Assembly: GCA_035649275.1 (NCBI GenBank)
Contig: DASRJW010000036.1
Span: forward strand, 31,030-95,029
Source: Candidatus Krumholzibacteriia bacterium
GTDB taxonomy: Bacteria; Krumholzibacteriota; Krumholzibacteriia; G020349025
Length of the DNA: 64,000 nucleotides
Reading direction: 5' to 3'
Of the stretch, positions 1 through 11,267 are shown in pieces (the stretch's first letter is position 1; every line of letters starts with the position of its first letter). The notes beneath the pieces were generated by a model that worked only from the letters and a program-made list of their open reading frames with translations, did not search any database and was not told where the DNA came from. The position numbers were made by a program, and so were the translations under genes.

Positions 1-1189
1 GGCGGCGCAACGTGCCGTCGCGCGCGAGCGGGCTGATGGCGAGGCTTGCGATCACGATGAGGGCTGCGATCGCGACCGCAAGACGTTGTCGTTGCAGCCG
101 TTGCACGATGCGGTGCGGCCAGGACGGGTTTTTGCTGAGGGTCGCGACGTTCAGCGCTTCTTCCAGGGCCCGCTCCATTTCCCCGGCGCTCCCGAAGCGC
201 TGGCGTGGGTCATGGTGCAGACATCTTTCCACGACGCGCACGAAGGCTTCGGACACGTCGGGCCTGATGTCACGCAGCAACCTCGCTTCACCGCGTTCGT
301 GCGCCTGGAGCAGCCCGGTCACGGTTTGCGCTTCGAGCGGATAGCGTTTGGTGACGAGACGGAAGAGCAAGGTCCCGAGGCTGTAGAGGTCGGATTGGGC
401 GCTCGGAGGCTCGCCACGCAGAACCTCAGGAGCCATGTAGAGCGGGGTTCCGACGATGGTGGAGACCAGGCTCGCTGTTTCGGCATGCATTTCGGTGCCG
501 GCACCGAAATCCATGAGGACGATGCGGCCACCCTCCTCGCGCATGACGTTGCGCGCCTTGATGTCTCGGTGCACAACACCGGTGCTGTGCACGGCGCGCA
601 ACGCCCGACAGAGAGCTAGACCGATGAGCGTGGTTTCTTCCGCTCCAAAACGTCCGCGCGTCTCCAGGAGTTCTTCGAGCGTACATCCCTCGATGAGCTC
701 CATCCACAGTCCGATCTGATCGCCTTGTGCACTCGCCCCATACACGGCGACGACGTTGGGGTGTCGGATCCGGGCGAGCTGTTGCCCTTCCTTGAGAACT
801 GTGGAGCCGGCTTCTGCTTTCTGCCCCCCGGAAGTCGTCCCGATCAGCTTCAGAGCGACCTCGCGATCCAGGTCACGGTCCCAGGCGCGATACACCGATC
901 CGAAGGAGCCGCGGCCGACGAGCCCGCGGATCAACAGATGAGCCCACTGCGCCGGCCGCTCCGGCTCCCCCTCGGCGGGCGCCACGGGTGCGAGCGCCAC
1001 CGGAGAATCGGATTCGATCCTCCCGCTGTCCTGGTGCATCGAGGCGATCTCGTAGACGGCTCTCAGGAAGCGAATCCGGTCCAAGCTCTCTTCGCCTTCC
1101 ACGGCGCGACGAGCATCTTCCCAATCGATGGGCCGACCGTCCGAGATCAGGACGGCGAGACTCCAAACGTCGAGATCGTCGTGATTCAT
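1..1189 (-). CDS. Ser/Thr protein kinase (C-terminus beyond left edge)
   Basis: Hanks-type kinase, probably cytoplasmic kinase domain anchored in the membrane. From ATG at 1189 I read an N-terminal helical segment (about 1-55), a glycine loop GRGSFG (92-97), the VALK lysine (114), catalytic HRDIKARN (His207-Asn214), DFG, and MAPEVL, so all key catalytic residues are present. A hydrophobic stretch AVAIAALIVIASLAI follows near residue 375, then the frame runs off the window, so the outer domain is not visible. It begins 28 bp after the ECF sigma factor stop and is likely co-transcribed with it. The N-terminal pattern (DGRPIDW) and kinase core match the kinase at 22470-24188, so the two are paralogues. 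Substrate unknown. Kinase call is secure. Confidence 0.93.
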   Translation of the reverse strand, partial: MNHDDLDVWSLAVLISDGRPIDWEDARRAVEGEESLDRIRFLRAVYEIASMHQDSGRIESDSPVALAPVAPAEGEPERPAQWAHLLIRGLVGRGSFGSVYRAWDRDLDREVALKLIGTTSGGQKAEAGSTVLKEGQQLARIRHPNVVAVYGASAQGDQIGLWMELIEGCTLEELLETRGRFGAEETTLIGLALCRALRAVHSTGVVHRDIKARNVMREEGGRIVLMDFGAGTEMHAETASLVSTIVGTPLYMAPEVLRGEPPSAQSDLYSLGTLLFRLVTKRYPLEAQTVTGLLQAHERGEARLLRDIRPDVSEAFVRVVERCLHHDPRQRFGSAGEMERALEEALNVATLSKNPSWPHRIVQRLQRQRLAVAIAALIVIASLAISPLARDGTLRR

Positions 1190-1217
1190 TCGGCGGTTCC
1201 CGCTCCTCGCTGATCCT

Positions 1218-1934
1218 TCAAAGATCGTAATCGTTCTCATTCTGGTGAGGCTTACGGCTCGTCGTTGAGGGCGAATGCCGCTGGGTTCGCGATCGCTGTC
1301 GTGCAGGTCGGTTCTTGTCTAAGTACTGTTTGCGCATGCTGTCGGCCACCCGGTACAAGGCACGCGTCGATCGCATGCGTGCGGCATTCGCCGACGGACT
1401 GTCGATCGCCCGGGCCACCTCGTCATACGTGAACCCTAGTTCGAATCTCGAGACGAAAGCCTCCCGATCCAGATCGTCCAGCTGTTCGAGGGCGGCTTCG
1501 TAAATCTCCAGCGTTTCGCGCCAGATGAGCCCATCGAGTGGAGAAGGAGCCTCGTAGGGGAGATCCTCTTGCAGTCGCTCCATCGCGGGCCGTCCGGCGA
1601 GATGTCGGAGCTGATCGTTGATCTTGTTCCTCAGGATGACGCGCAGATAGGACCCGAAGGCGCCGGCGTATCGAGATTCAAAGCGGTCCAAGGAACCCAA
1701 GGCACCGGTCAGCGTCAACTGGACCAGGTCGTCCGTATCCACGAGACTGCGGATCGGCGCTGGCGTGCGGCCGCGAGCCCAGCGGAGGAGTGCGGGGCGA
1801 TAGCGTGCCAAGAGTCGATCGCGGGCATGCTCGTCTCCCTCGCGCGCTTTTCTCAGGAGTGTCGTGGTCGATTCAAGGAGCGTACTCACGCGCGCGACCC
1901 CCGGAGGGTAACCCGCGGCCGAGACCGTGACCAT
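1218..1934 (-). CDS. ECF-type RNA polymerase sigma factor
   Basis: Alternative sigma factor of about 238 residues with region 2 (DTDDLVQLTLTGAL, then YLRVILRNKINDQLR) and region 4 helix-turn-helix (FELGFTYDEVARAIDSPSAN). It belongs to the ECF-like group that is genetically linked to Ser/Thr kinases rather than to anti-sigma factors, as shown by the kinase directly downstream. The start at 1934 (ATG) gives a short extra N-terminus; a GTG near 1889 is an alternative and neither has a strong ribosome binding site. The closest relative visible here is the sigma factor at 21851-22483, with the shared signature SPSAN. Expected role: directing transcription of a stress or envelope regulon under control of the kinase (inference). 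Confidence 0.9.
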   Translation of the reverse strand: MVTVSAAGYPPGVARVSTLLESTTTLLRKAREGDEHARDRLLARYRPALLRWARGRTPAPIRSLVDTDDLVQLTLTGALGSLDRFESRYAGAFGSYLRVILRNKINDQLRHLAGRPAMERLQEDLPYEAPSPLDGLIWRETLEIYEAALEQLDDLDREAFVSRFELGFTYDEVARAIDSPSANAARMRSTRALYRVADSMRKQYLDKNRPARQRSRTQRHSPSTTSRKPHQNENDYDL

Positions 1935-2107
1935 GCCGACTGCTGACAAGCAGAATCCACAATGCTGGCATTTGCCGAACGGCTCTGTCAACAGGCGCTC
2001 GAGGACATGCGATGACTGGTGGAGGCTTGTCACCGATTCGAAGTGACGGCCTGCACGGCGTCCGCGGTGTGAAGTGGGAGAGCGAACGCCGGCTGCTGGA
2101 GATTCGC

Positions 2108-2980
2108 TCAGCCGCAGACGCCGTCCATCTGTGATACCGGGGACGACTGGGTCCCCAGGTCGGCATGGATCTCGTCGCGGCCGTGAGCGTGGCGGTAGGT
2201 CTGGAGTTCCGCCGCCGGAGGGGCGAGGCCCAGAACTTCGTCCACCGGGCGGGCGACGATGGCGTGGACGCGCTGGCGCAAGCTCTCGGCGTCGGCTGGC
2301 CCGAGGGACCTGGTCTCGATCATCTCGTGCAGGAAGACGGTGATCGTCGACGGGCGCAGTAGCCAGGATCCCTTGCGGCTGAACTCGTAAGAGCCGGTGA
2401 TCGTCATCGGGGCGATGGGCACGCCCCACTGGCAGGCCCAGCGGAAGATCCCCCTCTGGAACTCGTGCACCCGGCCGTCCGGCGTGCGGTGGCCCTCGGC
2501 GAAAACGATGACGCTCGTACCGTCGTCCAGGGCTGACTGGATGCGCCGCGACAGCTGGCGCATCTCCTCCTTGCCATGCTTCTTCGGCACCGGGATGTTG
2601 CCGAACTTTCCCACCATCCAGCCGTAGGCGGGGATCTTGAAGTGAGACTCCAGCTCCATGCCACGCACGAACTGAGGGATGGCGGAGTAGATCACCATCG
2701 GGTCGAAAAGGTTCACGTGGTTGCAGATGAACAGCGCCGTGCGCCGTGGGTCGAAGCCTGGCGCGTAGCGTACGCGGAAGGGCACTCCCATCAGGCGCAG
2801 CACGTTGCGGAAGAGCCAGCGCTGCGGCTTGTCGTTGTGCCGTGGATCCTTGAAGAAGCTGAGAGCGATGAGGAGCATGCAGACGACGAAGAAGTGCACG
2901 CCGCCGATCGTCCAGAGCACGACGGAGCGGACGCCCCACCAGATCTTCTTCACCCCGAGCCTGTCTTGGGTGTCACCCAC
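2108..2980 (-). CDS. 1-acyl-sn-glycerol-3-phosphate acyltransferase family (PlsC-like)
   Basis: Membrane acyltransferase of 290 residues that would transfer an acyl group from acyl-CoA or acyl-ACP to a glycerol-phosphate-type acceptor. The HX4D catalytic motif is NHVNLFD (His88, Asp93) and the acceptor-phosphate motif is a variant FAEGHR (162-165) instead of EGTR. One membrane segment lies at about 20-42. I chose GTG at 2980 because AGGAGGAGG sits 6 nt upstream; a longer ATG start at 3067 is possible but lacks such a site. It is the last gene of the nine-gene lipid operon and follows the lipid kinase by 97 bp, which suggests assembly of a glycerophospholipid. Confidence 0.9.
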   Translation of the reverse strand: MGDTQDRLGVKKIWWGVRSVVLWTIGGVHFFVVCMLLIALSFFKDPRHNDKPQRWLFRNVLRLMGVPFRVRYAPGFDPRRTALFICNHVNLFDPMVIYSAIPQFVRGMELESHFKIPAYGWMVGKFGNIPVPKKHGKEEMRQLSRRIQSALDDGTSVIVFAEGHRTPDGRVHEFQRGIFRWACQWGVPIAPMTITGSYEFSRKGSWLLRPSTITVFLHEMIETRSLGPADAESLRQRVHAIVARPVDEVLGLAPPAAELQTYRHAHGRDEIHADLGTQSSPVSQMDGVCG

Positions 2981-3077
2981 GATGCGCCTCCTCCTAGGGC
3001 TCTCGGTCTGAGCCGACCGAGCCTTGCCGACCCGCGGTTCCAGGTCGGACCCGGAGCGCGTGCCCAAGACACGGTAC

Positions 3078-4058
3078 TCAGACCATGACGTCCAGTGCCG
3101 ACGGCAGCACTTCCAAGGTCACGGGCTGCAACGTCATCACTTCGCCGTCCACCATGACGTCCACCGGACCGTCCAGGTGGAAATCGATGCGCCGGGCACC
3201 GCGCCGCCCTGCCAGCGGATGGTTCACGTGCGTGCCGTCGTAGAGCCGGTTCAGGTTGCGGAGGAGCCCGAGGCGGCCGATGGGTCCCCAGCGCACGTAC
3301 TCTACCAGCCCATCCGACGTATCCGCTTGCGGCGCGATCATCATCGTCCCGCCGGTGAATTTACTGTTGTTGAAGGTGAGGAACAGGTGCCGCCGCCGGT
3401 CGATGTCGGCTTCCCCGTCCACCTGCAAGGGAAACGCCCGCCGCCGCAAGCGCGCCAGGCAAACGAGCACACCCAGCAAGTACCCCAGGTGACCGAAGCG
3501 CTTGAAGCGCCGGTTGGTGAGGGCTGCCACGTCGGCGGAGAAGCCGATGCTGAGCAGGTTGATGGAGTAGAGGACGCCGTCCCGATGGGTGAGGCGGAGC
3601 ACGTCGCAGGGGCGCCGGCGACCCTCGAGGAGGGCCTGCGTCGCGTGGTGGAGGCCGTCGCTGCTGAAATCGCGCAGGAAAGAATTGCCGGTGCCGAGGG
3701 GCTGGAAAGCCAGCGTCGCCTTCTCGTGCTCGGCCGCGGGGAAGAGGCCGTTCACGATCTCGCAGGCCGTGCCGTCGCCGCCCATGGCCACGAAATGCCG
3801 CGTCCCTGCCGCATAGGCCGAGCGCGCGATGTCGACCGCATGCCCGGGTTGCCGGCTCTCGACGACTTCGAAGTCCAGGCCTCCTTGACGCAGCCGCGAC
3901 AGCGCCCCCGGGGCCAGCTTGCCGCAGCGGCCGCCGCCGGCCGCAGGGTTGAGCACCACGAGACAGCGTACCCGTGTGGTCGCGGCGGGTGGCATGGCCG
4001 GGGTACCGAGTTCCCGGGTTCCGTCCGTCCTGCCGTCTCGCATGGAGATTCCGCTCAT
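3078..4058 (-). CDS. Diacylglycerol/lipid kinase family protein
   Basis: Cytoplasmic or membrane-associated lipid kinase of 326 residues of the DagK/YegS/sphingosine-kinase catalytic family. Visible motifs are NPAAGGGR (37-44), the nucleotide-binding GGDGT (93-97) and PLGTGN (120-125), followed by a C-terminal beta-sandwich-like half with [14 protein letters not shown]. Its ATG overlaps the stop of the acyl-activating enzyme (ATGA), so translation is coupled. In this operon it could phosphorylate a diacyl- or alkylacylglycerol made by the neighbouring enzymes; the exact lipid substrate is not readable from sequence. Phosphorylated sugars or other alcohols cannot be excluded. Confidence 0.9.
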   Translation of the reverse strand: MSGISMRDGRTDGTRELGTPAMPPAATTRVRCLVVLNPAAGGGRCGKLAPGALSRLRQGGLDFEVVESRQPGHAVDIARSAYAAGTRHFVAMGGDGTACEIVNGLFPAAEHEKATLAFQPLGTGNSFLRDFSSDGLHHATQALLEGRRRPCDVLRLTHRDGVLYSINLLSIGFSADVAALTNRRFKRFGHLGYLLGVLVCLARLRRRAFPLQVDGEADIDRRRHLFLTFNNSKFTGGTMMIAPQADTSDGLVEYVRWGPIGRLGLLRNLNRLYDGTHVNHPLAGRRGARRIDFHLDGPVDVMVDGEVMTLQPVTLEVLPSALDVMV

Positions 4059-5812
4059 AGTTCGACCAGCGCCTCGTCCCGCGCCAGCCGGGCGCGGAGA
4101 CTCGCGGCCAGTTCCTCGCGCTTCACCTTCATCGAGGCGGTGCGCGGGAAGTCCTGGCCCCACACGGTGAAGGCGTGGATGCGCTTGAAGTCCGGCAGGC
4201 GCCGGTTGCGCTCCTCCAGCTGTCGCTGCAGCTCCGGCGTCATCTCTTGCCCCGGCTCGAAGCGCAGCACCATGACCAGACGCTCGTTCGCGAGCGACCG
4301 CTGCGGCCACAGGTAGTTGGCCGCGAAGACGCAGTATTCCTTCGCCACGATGCCGACGAAGGCGTTCTCGATGTCTTCGGGGTAGATGTTCTTGCCGCCG
4401 GCGGTGACGATCATGTTCTTCTTGCGCCCGAAGAGTTGCAGGTGGCCGCTCGCGTCGATGCGACCCAGGTCGCCGGTCAGCAACCAGCCGTCCACGATGG
4501 TGGCGCTCGTCAGCTCCGGGTCGTCGAGATATCCCGACATCACCGTGCGGCCGCGGGCGGCGACCTCGCCGATGCCGTCGGCATCCGGAGAGAGGATGCG
4601 GAGCTCCGTGCCGGGAAGCGGCTTGCCGACGCTGTCGGCGCGGAACGGGCGCATGTCGTTCACCGCTAGCACCGTGCCCGCCTCGGTCAGGCCGTAGCCG
4701 TTGGCCACAGGGATGCCGAGGTCGAAGAAGAACTGCAGGGTTTCGGGCTCGGTGAAAGCGCCACCGACGAAGAACATCTCCAGGCTGCCACCGAAGCTGC
4801 GGTGGATGGGAGCGAGGAGTCGGCGCGACAGCCACACCTTGGGTCGGCCGCCGACGAGAGCCCGGTGCAGCCGCACGAGGGTGTGGAGGACCGCCCGCCG
4901 CGGCGGTGGCAGTGCCTCGAGGCGCTGGCGCAGTCCGCGCTCCAGGTTCTTGAGCACCAGCGGTACCAGCGCCATGTGGGTGATCCGGTAGCGCGGGAAG
5001 GCGTCGCGCACGAACTCGGGACGCATGATGCGCAAGTGCACGACGCTGGCGCCGCAGACGAAGGGGCCGAAGAAACCGACCATGAAGTCGATGGCGTGAT
5101 TCGTGGGCAGGATGCTCAAGTACCGGTCGCCGGGGCCGAAGCGATACAGCTGCGTCAGGGCCTTGCATTGCTCGAGATAGTTGTCGTGGGTGAGCATGCA
5201 GCCCTTGGGCCTTCCCCCGGTGCCGGAGGAGTAGACGATGCAGGCGAGGTCCGTCCGTTGCCGCGGCACCGCGTCCGCCGGCACGTCGCGCTGGAACTCT
5301 TCCCAGCGGCGCGCTCCCTGGAGATCCGCGCCCGGCGGCGCTTCGGTCACCAGGACGAGAGCGGGAAAGGGAGCGGACGCAGCGAGGCTGGTGCGGTCCG
5401 GTGTTTTCGCCGCCGCGTCGCTGCGCGCCCGGACCAGAGTGCGCCAGAAGGCGAACTCCGTCACCAGCACTTGCGCGCGCGCATGGGCCAGGAGCTGCAG
5501 GTGTTCCGCGGCGCTCAGCTTGAAGTCGAGGGGCACGAGCACGCCGCCGCGCCGGAAGACGGCGTACGCCGACAGCAGCCATTTCGATTGGTTGGACATG
5601 ACGATGGCGGCGCGACTCCCGGCGGCGAAGCCGTGCTCCGCGAGGGCCTGCGCCAGAGTTCTGCCGCGGGCGGCGAAGTCGGCGTAGGTGAGCCGTTCCT
5701 TCTCGCGCTCGCGGTCGGACTCGATGAGGCAGACGCGGGGGCCCCAGCGCTCCAGCGCCTCGTCGAGGGCGCTGCCCAGCGACGTGTGCCGGTCCAGTGC
5801 GATCAACGGCAC
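4055..5812 (-). CDS. AMP-dependent acyl-activating enzyme (acyl-ACP/acyl-CoA ligase)
   Basis: ANL-superfamily enzyme of 585 residues that activates a carboxylic acid as acyl-AMP and passes it to a thiol. The phosphate loop is [11 protein letters not shown] (194-204), the adenine motif [10 protein letters not shown] is near 372, LTGDLG carries the ribose-binding Asp, and the C-terminal catalytic lysine lies in [10 protein letters not shown]. The gene follows a stand-alone acyl carrier protein by 16 bp, so the likely acceptor is that ACP (inference). GTG at 5812 is the longest start; AAGGAG ends only 1 nt before it, so the TTG two codons downstream, with 7 nt spacing, may be the true start. Overlaps the next gene by ATGA. 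Confidence 0.9.
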   Translation of the reverse strand: MPLIALDRHTSLGSALDEALERWGPRVCLIESDREREKERLTYADFAARGRTLAQALAEHGFAAGSRAAIVMSNQSKWLLSAYAVFRRGGVLVPLDFKLSAAEHLQLLAHARAQVLVTEFAFWRTLVRARSDAAAKTPDRTSLAASAPFPALVLVTEAPPGADLQGARRWEEFQRDVPADAVPRQRTDLACIVYSSGTGGRPKGCMLTHDNYLEQCKALTQLYRFGPGDRYLSILPTNHAIDFMVGFFGPFVCGASVVHLRIMRPEFVRDAFPRYRITHMALVPLVLKNLERGLRQRLEALPPPRRAVLHTLVRLHRALVGGRPKVWLSRRLLAPIHRSFGGSLEMFFVGGAFTEPETLQFFFDLGIPVANGYGLTEAGTVLAVNDMRPFRADSVGKPLPGTELRILSPDADGIGEVAARGRTVMSGYLDDPELTSATIVDGWLLTGDLGRIDASGHLQLFGRKKNMIVTAGGKNIYPEDIENAFVGIVAKEYCVFAANYLWPQRSLANERLVMVLRFEPGQEMTPELQRQLEERNRRLPDFKRIHAFTVWGQDFPRTASMKVKREELAASLRARLARDEALVEL

Positions 5813-5828
5813 TCCTTGCTCGAGCGGT

Positions 5829-6071
5829 TCAGAGACGTTGTTGGATCGTCGCAGCGAGGGTGCGGAAGTCGCTCACGCCCTGCAGCTCGTAGTCCGGGAT
5901 CTCGACACCGAAGTGGTGCTCCAGGCGCGACAGGAGCTCGAGCGCCTGCAAGCTGTCGATTCTCAGCTTCTCGAAGAAGTCGTCGTCCGCCGTCAGGTTC
6001 GCCCGCGGCACCTTGAAGTGCTGGGAGGCGAGGTCGAGGATCTCCTCGAGCGTCTGCTGCGGTGTTCGCAT
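5829..6071 (-). CDS. Acyl carrier protein
   Basis: Small acidic carrier protein of 80 residues with the phosphopantetheine attachment site in [10 protein letters not shown] (Ser40) and the usual four-helix pattern ([12 protein letters not shown] at the N-terminus, [13 protein letters not shown] after the serine). It is not next to fabF or fabD homologues but lies between two acyl-activating enzymes, a crotonase and reductases, so it is a dedicated carrier for this operon rather than the housekeeping fatty-acid ACP. The Ser context is DSL as in type II carriers. Expected role: holding the acyl chain as thioester for reduction or modification. Confidence 0.93.
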   Translation of the reverse strand: MRTPQQTLEEILDLASQHFKVPRANLTADDDFFEKLRIDSLQALELLSRLEHHFGVEIPDYELQGVSDFRTLAATIQQRL

Positions 6072-6094
6072 CGAAACGACTCCCTTCGCCGCTC

Positions 6095-6901
6095 TCAGGG
6101 CAGATACGGCTGCACTTCCGTGCTCGAGACGAACTTGGCCAGGGCCGCCTCCACCGTCGGCCGGGCCAGGAGCTCGCAGAAGAGATCGATTTCCCGCTGC
6201 AGCTCCTCCCGCGGCAAGGTCTTGATGAAGGCTTTGGCGGCGGCGGTGGTGGTAGCGTCGAACTTGGCCATCTGTCGTGCGGTGGAGCGCGCCACCTGCA
6301 GCGCCGCGCCCTCGCCGGCCAGCTGGCTCACCAGACCGAGTGCATGGGCGCGGGTGGCGTTCAGGCTGCGTCCCGTGAGCAGGAGATCCCGCACCACGGC
6401 GTTGCCCACGTCCCGCTTCAGGCGCGGGATGCCGCCGAAACCGGGGACCAAGCCGAGGCGCAGCTCGGGGAAGCAGAAGCGCGCCAGCCGGTCGGCCACC
6501 ACGAGATCGCAGGCGAGAGCCAGCTCCAGGCCACCACCGAAGCAGATGCCATGCACCGCAGCGAGCGTGGGGTGCGGCCAGGTATCGATGGCGTTCAGCA
6601 CGGCGTGGATGCGCTCCAGGAAGCGGCGCACACCGGCCACGCGCGCCGCCGGCGCCGAGACCGCCTGCATGCCGGCGTACAGCTCGCGGAGATCGGCGCC
6701 GGCGCAGAACCCTGCCGGCAGCCCGCTATAGATGATGAGAGCGTGGGCGTGGTCGCGAAGCGCCTCCAGGGCGGTGACGCAGCGCTCCAGCTCGACCAGC
6801 GTGGTGGTGCCGATCTCGTTGCCCGGTGGCCGGTGCAGCTGCAGCTCGACGACACCGTCCACCAGCTTCCAGCTCAGGGCCTGGCCGGTGCATTCCCTCA
6901 T
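6095..6901 (-). CDS. Enoyl-CoA hydratase/isomerase (crotonase) family
   Basis: Crotonase-fold protein of 268 residues. The first oxyanion-hole segment is GFCAGADLREL and the second is GICFGGGLELALACD. Both glutamates used by classical hydratases are present in the expected contexts (GGGLELAL and FPELRLGLVPG), so hydration or isomerisation of a 2-enoyl thioester is chemically plausible. The start codon overlaps the stop of the upstream acyl-CoA synthetase (ATGA), and the ACP gene follows after 23 bp. The true substrate could be an enoyl-ACP instead of enoyl-CoA given the neighbours (inference). Confidence 0.9.
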   Translation of the reverse strand: MRECTGQALSWKLVDGVVELQLHRPPGNEIGTTTLVELERCVTALEALRDHAHALIIYSGLPAGFCAGADLRELYAGMQAVSAPAARVAGVRRFLERIHAVLNAIDTWPHPTLAAVHGICFGGGLELALACDLVVADRLARFCFPELRLGLVPGFGGIPRLKRDVGNAVVRDLLLTGRSLNATRAHALGLVSQLAGEGAALQVARSTARQMAKFDATTTAAAKAFIKTLPREELQREIDLFCELLARPTVEAALAKFVSSTEVQPYLP

Positions 6902-8646
6902 GCCTGCCTCCCGCTCGAGCTTATGACGCCGGCGCCGCGCCCCGCCGTGGCGCCCGGCGCAACGGGAGCAGCGTAGAGAGCGTCGAGCGCCGCGGCGAAG
7001 CGGTCGAGAACGCGCTGGCGCTTGATCTTGCCGTTGGCGGTGAGGAGCCCGCTCTCCGCCGTGAAGGGCTCGCGCTCGATGTGAAAGGCGTGCACGCGCT
7101 GGTAGTGCGGCAGCGTCGAGTTGAGCTTTTCCAGGGCCGCTGTGACTTGAGCGGCCGTCACTTCACCGGTCAGGATCGCGGTCAGATGCTGGCGCTGGTG
7201 GCCCACGACGAGGACCTGCTGCGCCTGGGGCACCGCGAGACGCAGGCGTTCTTCCAGCGGATCGGGTGCCACCTTGTGCCCCGAGGTGAGGACGAGCAGG
7301 TTTTTGATCCGGCCGCTGATGCGCCAGAGCCCGCCCGCATCCACTTCGCCCTGATCGCCGGTGCGGAACCAGCCGTCCTGCATGCAGGCGGCGGTCTCCG
7401 CCGGCCGCTTCCAGTAGCCGGCGAAGAGGTGCGGCCCGCGCACCAGGATCTCGTCGTTCTCCCCCAGACGCATCTCGATCCCCGGCACGGCGCGTCCGAC
7501 GCGACCGGGGCGGCGCCGGCCCCGCGGCTCGTCCATGGTGCAGATGGCCGTCGTCTCCGTGAGGCCGTACACCTGGAGTACCGGGATGCGGAGCATTTCG
7601 AAGAAACCTTGCGTCTCTTCGGCGAGCGGCGCCGAACCGCAGATGAGCGCCCGGAGATCGGGACTGATCTTCCGGCGCACACGCCGGAAGAGAACCGCGT
7701 CGGCGAGGGCGAGGAAGCCGTGGTCGAGGGCCCCGGCACGACCGTCCTGCTCGTGGGCCCAAGCAACCCGGGCGCGCCGGTAGAGGCCGCCGGCGGCGCT
7801 CGCTTGCAGCTTCTTGTCGATGCCCGCACGCAGGCGCTCGAGCAAGAGCGGGACATTCTGGAAGTAATGCGGCGAGGCGAGGCGGAGCTGCTCCTGCAGC
7901 TTGTCGATGTCCGTGGCCATCGTCAACAGGCTGCGGCGCGACAAGCTGCTGAGCAGGAGCAGCCAGGAGCCGGCGAAGCAGAACGGCAAATAGTGGAAGA
8001 CCCGTTCCTGACCGGCGTGACCGTGCATCAGCTCGTCCAATCGCTGCAGCGTGCACGGCAGCATGTGGTCGACGTTGCCCGTGGTGAGCACCACGCCCTT
8101 CGAATCACCCGAGGTGCCGGACGTATAGATGATGACGAGGGGGTCCTGGGCCCGACGCGGCAGCGGCGGCGTGTCGGCGGCGACGGTGGCGGTCGATGCG
8201 GCGCCAGGCGCAGCGGTGGTGGTGGCGGCGCCCCCCGCGCTCTCGGCGCCGACCTCGCTCAGGAGGCAGACGGGAGCTTCGGGCCAGAGCTCTTGCACGG
8301 CGGCGCGCAGGAGATCGTCGCCGCAAACGATCAGAGCCGGCTCGCAATCGCGCATCATCCCCACCAGCTCCGCCGGGGACTGGCGGGTGTAGAGAGGCAC
8401 GCGCACCAGGCCTTCCGCCATGATGGCCAGATCCGCCGCCACCCAGCGGATGCTGTTGGCGGCGAGGAGGACGCAGCGGTCGCCTGGGCGTAGACCGGCG
8501 CGGCGCAGGAAGCGGCGGGCCAGAGCGACGCGAGCGAGCAGCTCGCCGGCCGTGGCGCGTTCGACCCGGTCGCTCCAGGCTTCCTGCAGCAGCAGGCGCC
8601 CGGGCTCCCGGTGCAGACCGTCGAGAATGCGCTCGAGGAAGTTCAT
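6898..8646 (-). CDS. Long-chain acyl-CoA synthetase-like AMP-binding enzyme
   Basis: Second ANL-family ligase of the operon, 582 residues. The phosphate loop is YTSGTSGDSKG (174-184), the adenine motif QVYGLTETT, the ribose motif FRTGDQG, and the catalytic lysine lies in LTANGKIKR near residue 550. The overall pattern (SGRIKNLLVLTSGHKVAPDPLE) is that of FadD15/long-chain fatty acyl-CoA synthetases. An Ala/Thr-rich loop at about 136-160 is unusual. It starts 6 bp after the pyruvyl-transferase-like gene and overlaps the crotonase gene. Having two different acyl-activating enzymes in one operon suggests two separate acyl inputs, one to CoA and one to ACP. Confidence 0.9.
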   Translation of the reverse strand: MNFLERILDGLHREPGRLLLQEAWSDRVERATAGELLARVALARRFLRRAGLRPGDRCVLLAANSIRWVAADLAIMAEGLVRVPLYTRQSPAELVGMMRDCEPALIVCGDDLLRAAVQELWPEAPVCLLSEVGAESAGGAATTTAAPGAASTATVAADTPPLPRRAQDPLVIIYTSGTSGDSKGVVLTTGNVDHMLPCTLQRLDELMHGHAGQERVFHYLPFCFAGSWLLLLSSLSRRSLLTMATDIDKLQEQLRLASPHYFQNVPLLLERLRAGIDKKLQASAAGGLYRRARVAWAHEQDGRAGALDHGFLALADAVLFRRVRRKISPDLRALICGSAPLAEETQGFFEMLRIPVLQVYGLTETTAICTMDEPRGRRRPGRVGRAVPGIEMRLGENDEILVRGPHLFAGYWKRPAETAACMQDGWFRTGDQGEVDAGGLWRISGRIKNLLVLTSGHKVAPDPLEERLRLAVPQAQQVLVVGHQRQHLTAILTGEVTAAQVTAALEKLNSTLPHYQRVHAFHIEREPFTAESGLLTANGKIKRQRVLDRFAAALDALYAAPVAPGATAGRGAGVISSSGRQA

Positions 8647-8652
8647 AACCTC

Positions 8653-10055
<1,403 letters not shown>

Positions 10056-10059
<4 letters not shown>

Positions 10060-11267
10060 GAACGCCCGCCTCCAGGGATGCCGCCGGCGACCGCCGGCGC
10101 GGCGACGCCGCGGGCGCTGTCACTACCGCCAGGGGGGACCTCGGGCGCCGTCTCCTGCGGCCAGTCCCGATAGGGGTACTGGTAGCGCGTGGTGGTGGCG
10201 AACTGCAGGAGCTCGAGGCTGTAGGCGGAGAAGCGCATCGGCTCGCGGCCGAGCTCGGCGACGATGCGGCGGTTGTCGAACACGGTGTTCCAGAAGAGGT
10301 AGGGCAGGAACACCTGGAGCAGCGAACCCACGTGCCCGATCTTCGTGCCGCGCTGCGCGGCCGCGGCACGCACCACGGAGCGGAAGGGCCGGCCGAGGAA
10401 GGGGGCGTACAGCGGCGGCTTCGTTCCCCGGGCCTGGGCCAGGGCCGCGGTCAACTCGCGGAAGGTCTGAGAACCGGTGCCGGCCGAGAGATGGTAGGTG
10501 TCGTGGGACGGTTTTTCCCGCAGGTGCAGCGTGGTGATGGCGTCGGCGACGTACTCCACCGGCACGATGTCGACGCGATGCTCCGGATGGAACGGCAGCA
10601 CCGGAAGTCCGGCCAGGAAGACGAAAGCGCGCACCATGTCGAACTGCGTGGTCTCGCCGCGCCGGCTGTCGCCGAGGACGATGCTGGGCCGGAACACCAG
10701 GTGGCTCACGTCGTGCGGCAAGAGCTCGTGCAACATGTGCTCGCAGAACTTCTTCGTCCGCGCGTAGGGGTCGTAGTCGGACCGCCCCCAATCGATGGCG
10801 GCGTCCTCGCCGACCACCTCGTCCTGGCGCTGTCCGGCGACGGCGACGGTGCTGACGTGACTGAAACGCCGTAGACCGTGCCGCTCGTGGGCGCGCCGAG
10901 CGAGCTGCAGCACTTCCAGCGTGCCACGCAGGTTGACGTTGAGGCAGCTCTTCTCCGAGCGGCGGTTGAGCGAGGCGGCGCAGTGGATGATCGAGTCCGT
11001 CCCATCCAGCAGCCGGGTGTAGTCGCTCGCCGGGAGGCCCAGGTGGCTCTCGGTGAGGTCGCCCAGGAAGATCCGGGTGCGCGTGCGCAGGTGCTGGTGG
11101 AAAACCGGGAAGTCGAAGTGCAGCTGCAGCGCCCGCCACAGCCGGCCTTCGGCCTCCTCGACGCTGCGGGCGCGCACCAGGAGGTTGAGCGACTGCCCCT
11201 GCGCCAGGAGGTTCGCTGCGACGTGTGCCCCGATGTAACCCGTCCCGCCGCTCAGGAAGATCGCCAT
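10056..11267 (-). CDS. Extended SDR / thioester-reductase-like NAD(P)-dependent protein
   Basis: Rossmann-fold reductase of 403 residues. The dinucleotide motif is [11 protein letters not shown] at residues 6-16, the active-site Tyr and Lys are in YARTKKF, and HCAASLNRR with the long first half resembles the reductase (NAD_binding_4) domain of carboxylic-acid reductases and male-sterility proteins. It would reduce an acyl thioester (from CoA or ACP) to aldehyde or alcohol, or act as an epimerase-like enzyme. ATG at 11267 shares one base with the TAA of the upstream FAR-like gene, and the stop overlaps the downstream gene. It supplies the second reductase of the operon. Confidence 0.85.
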
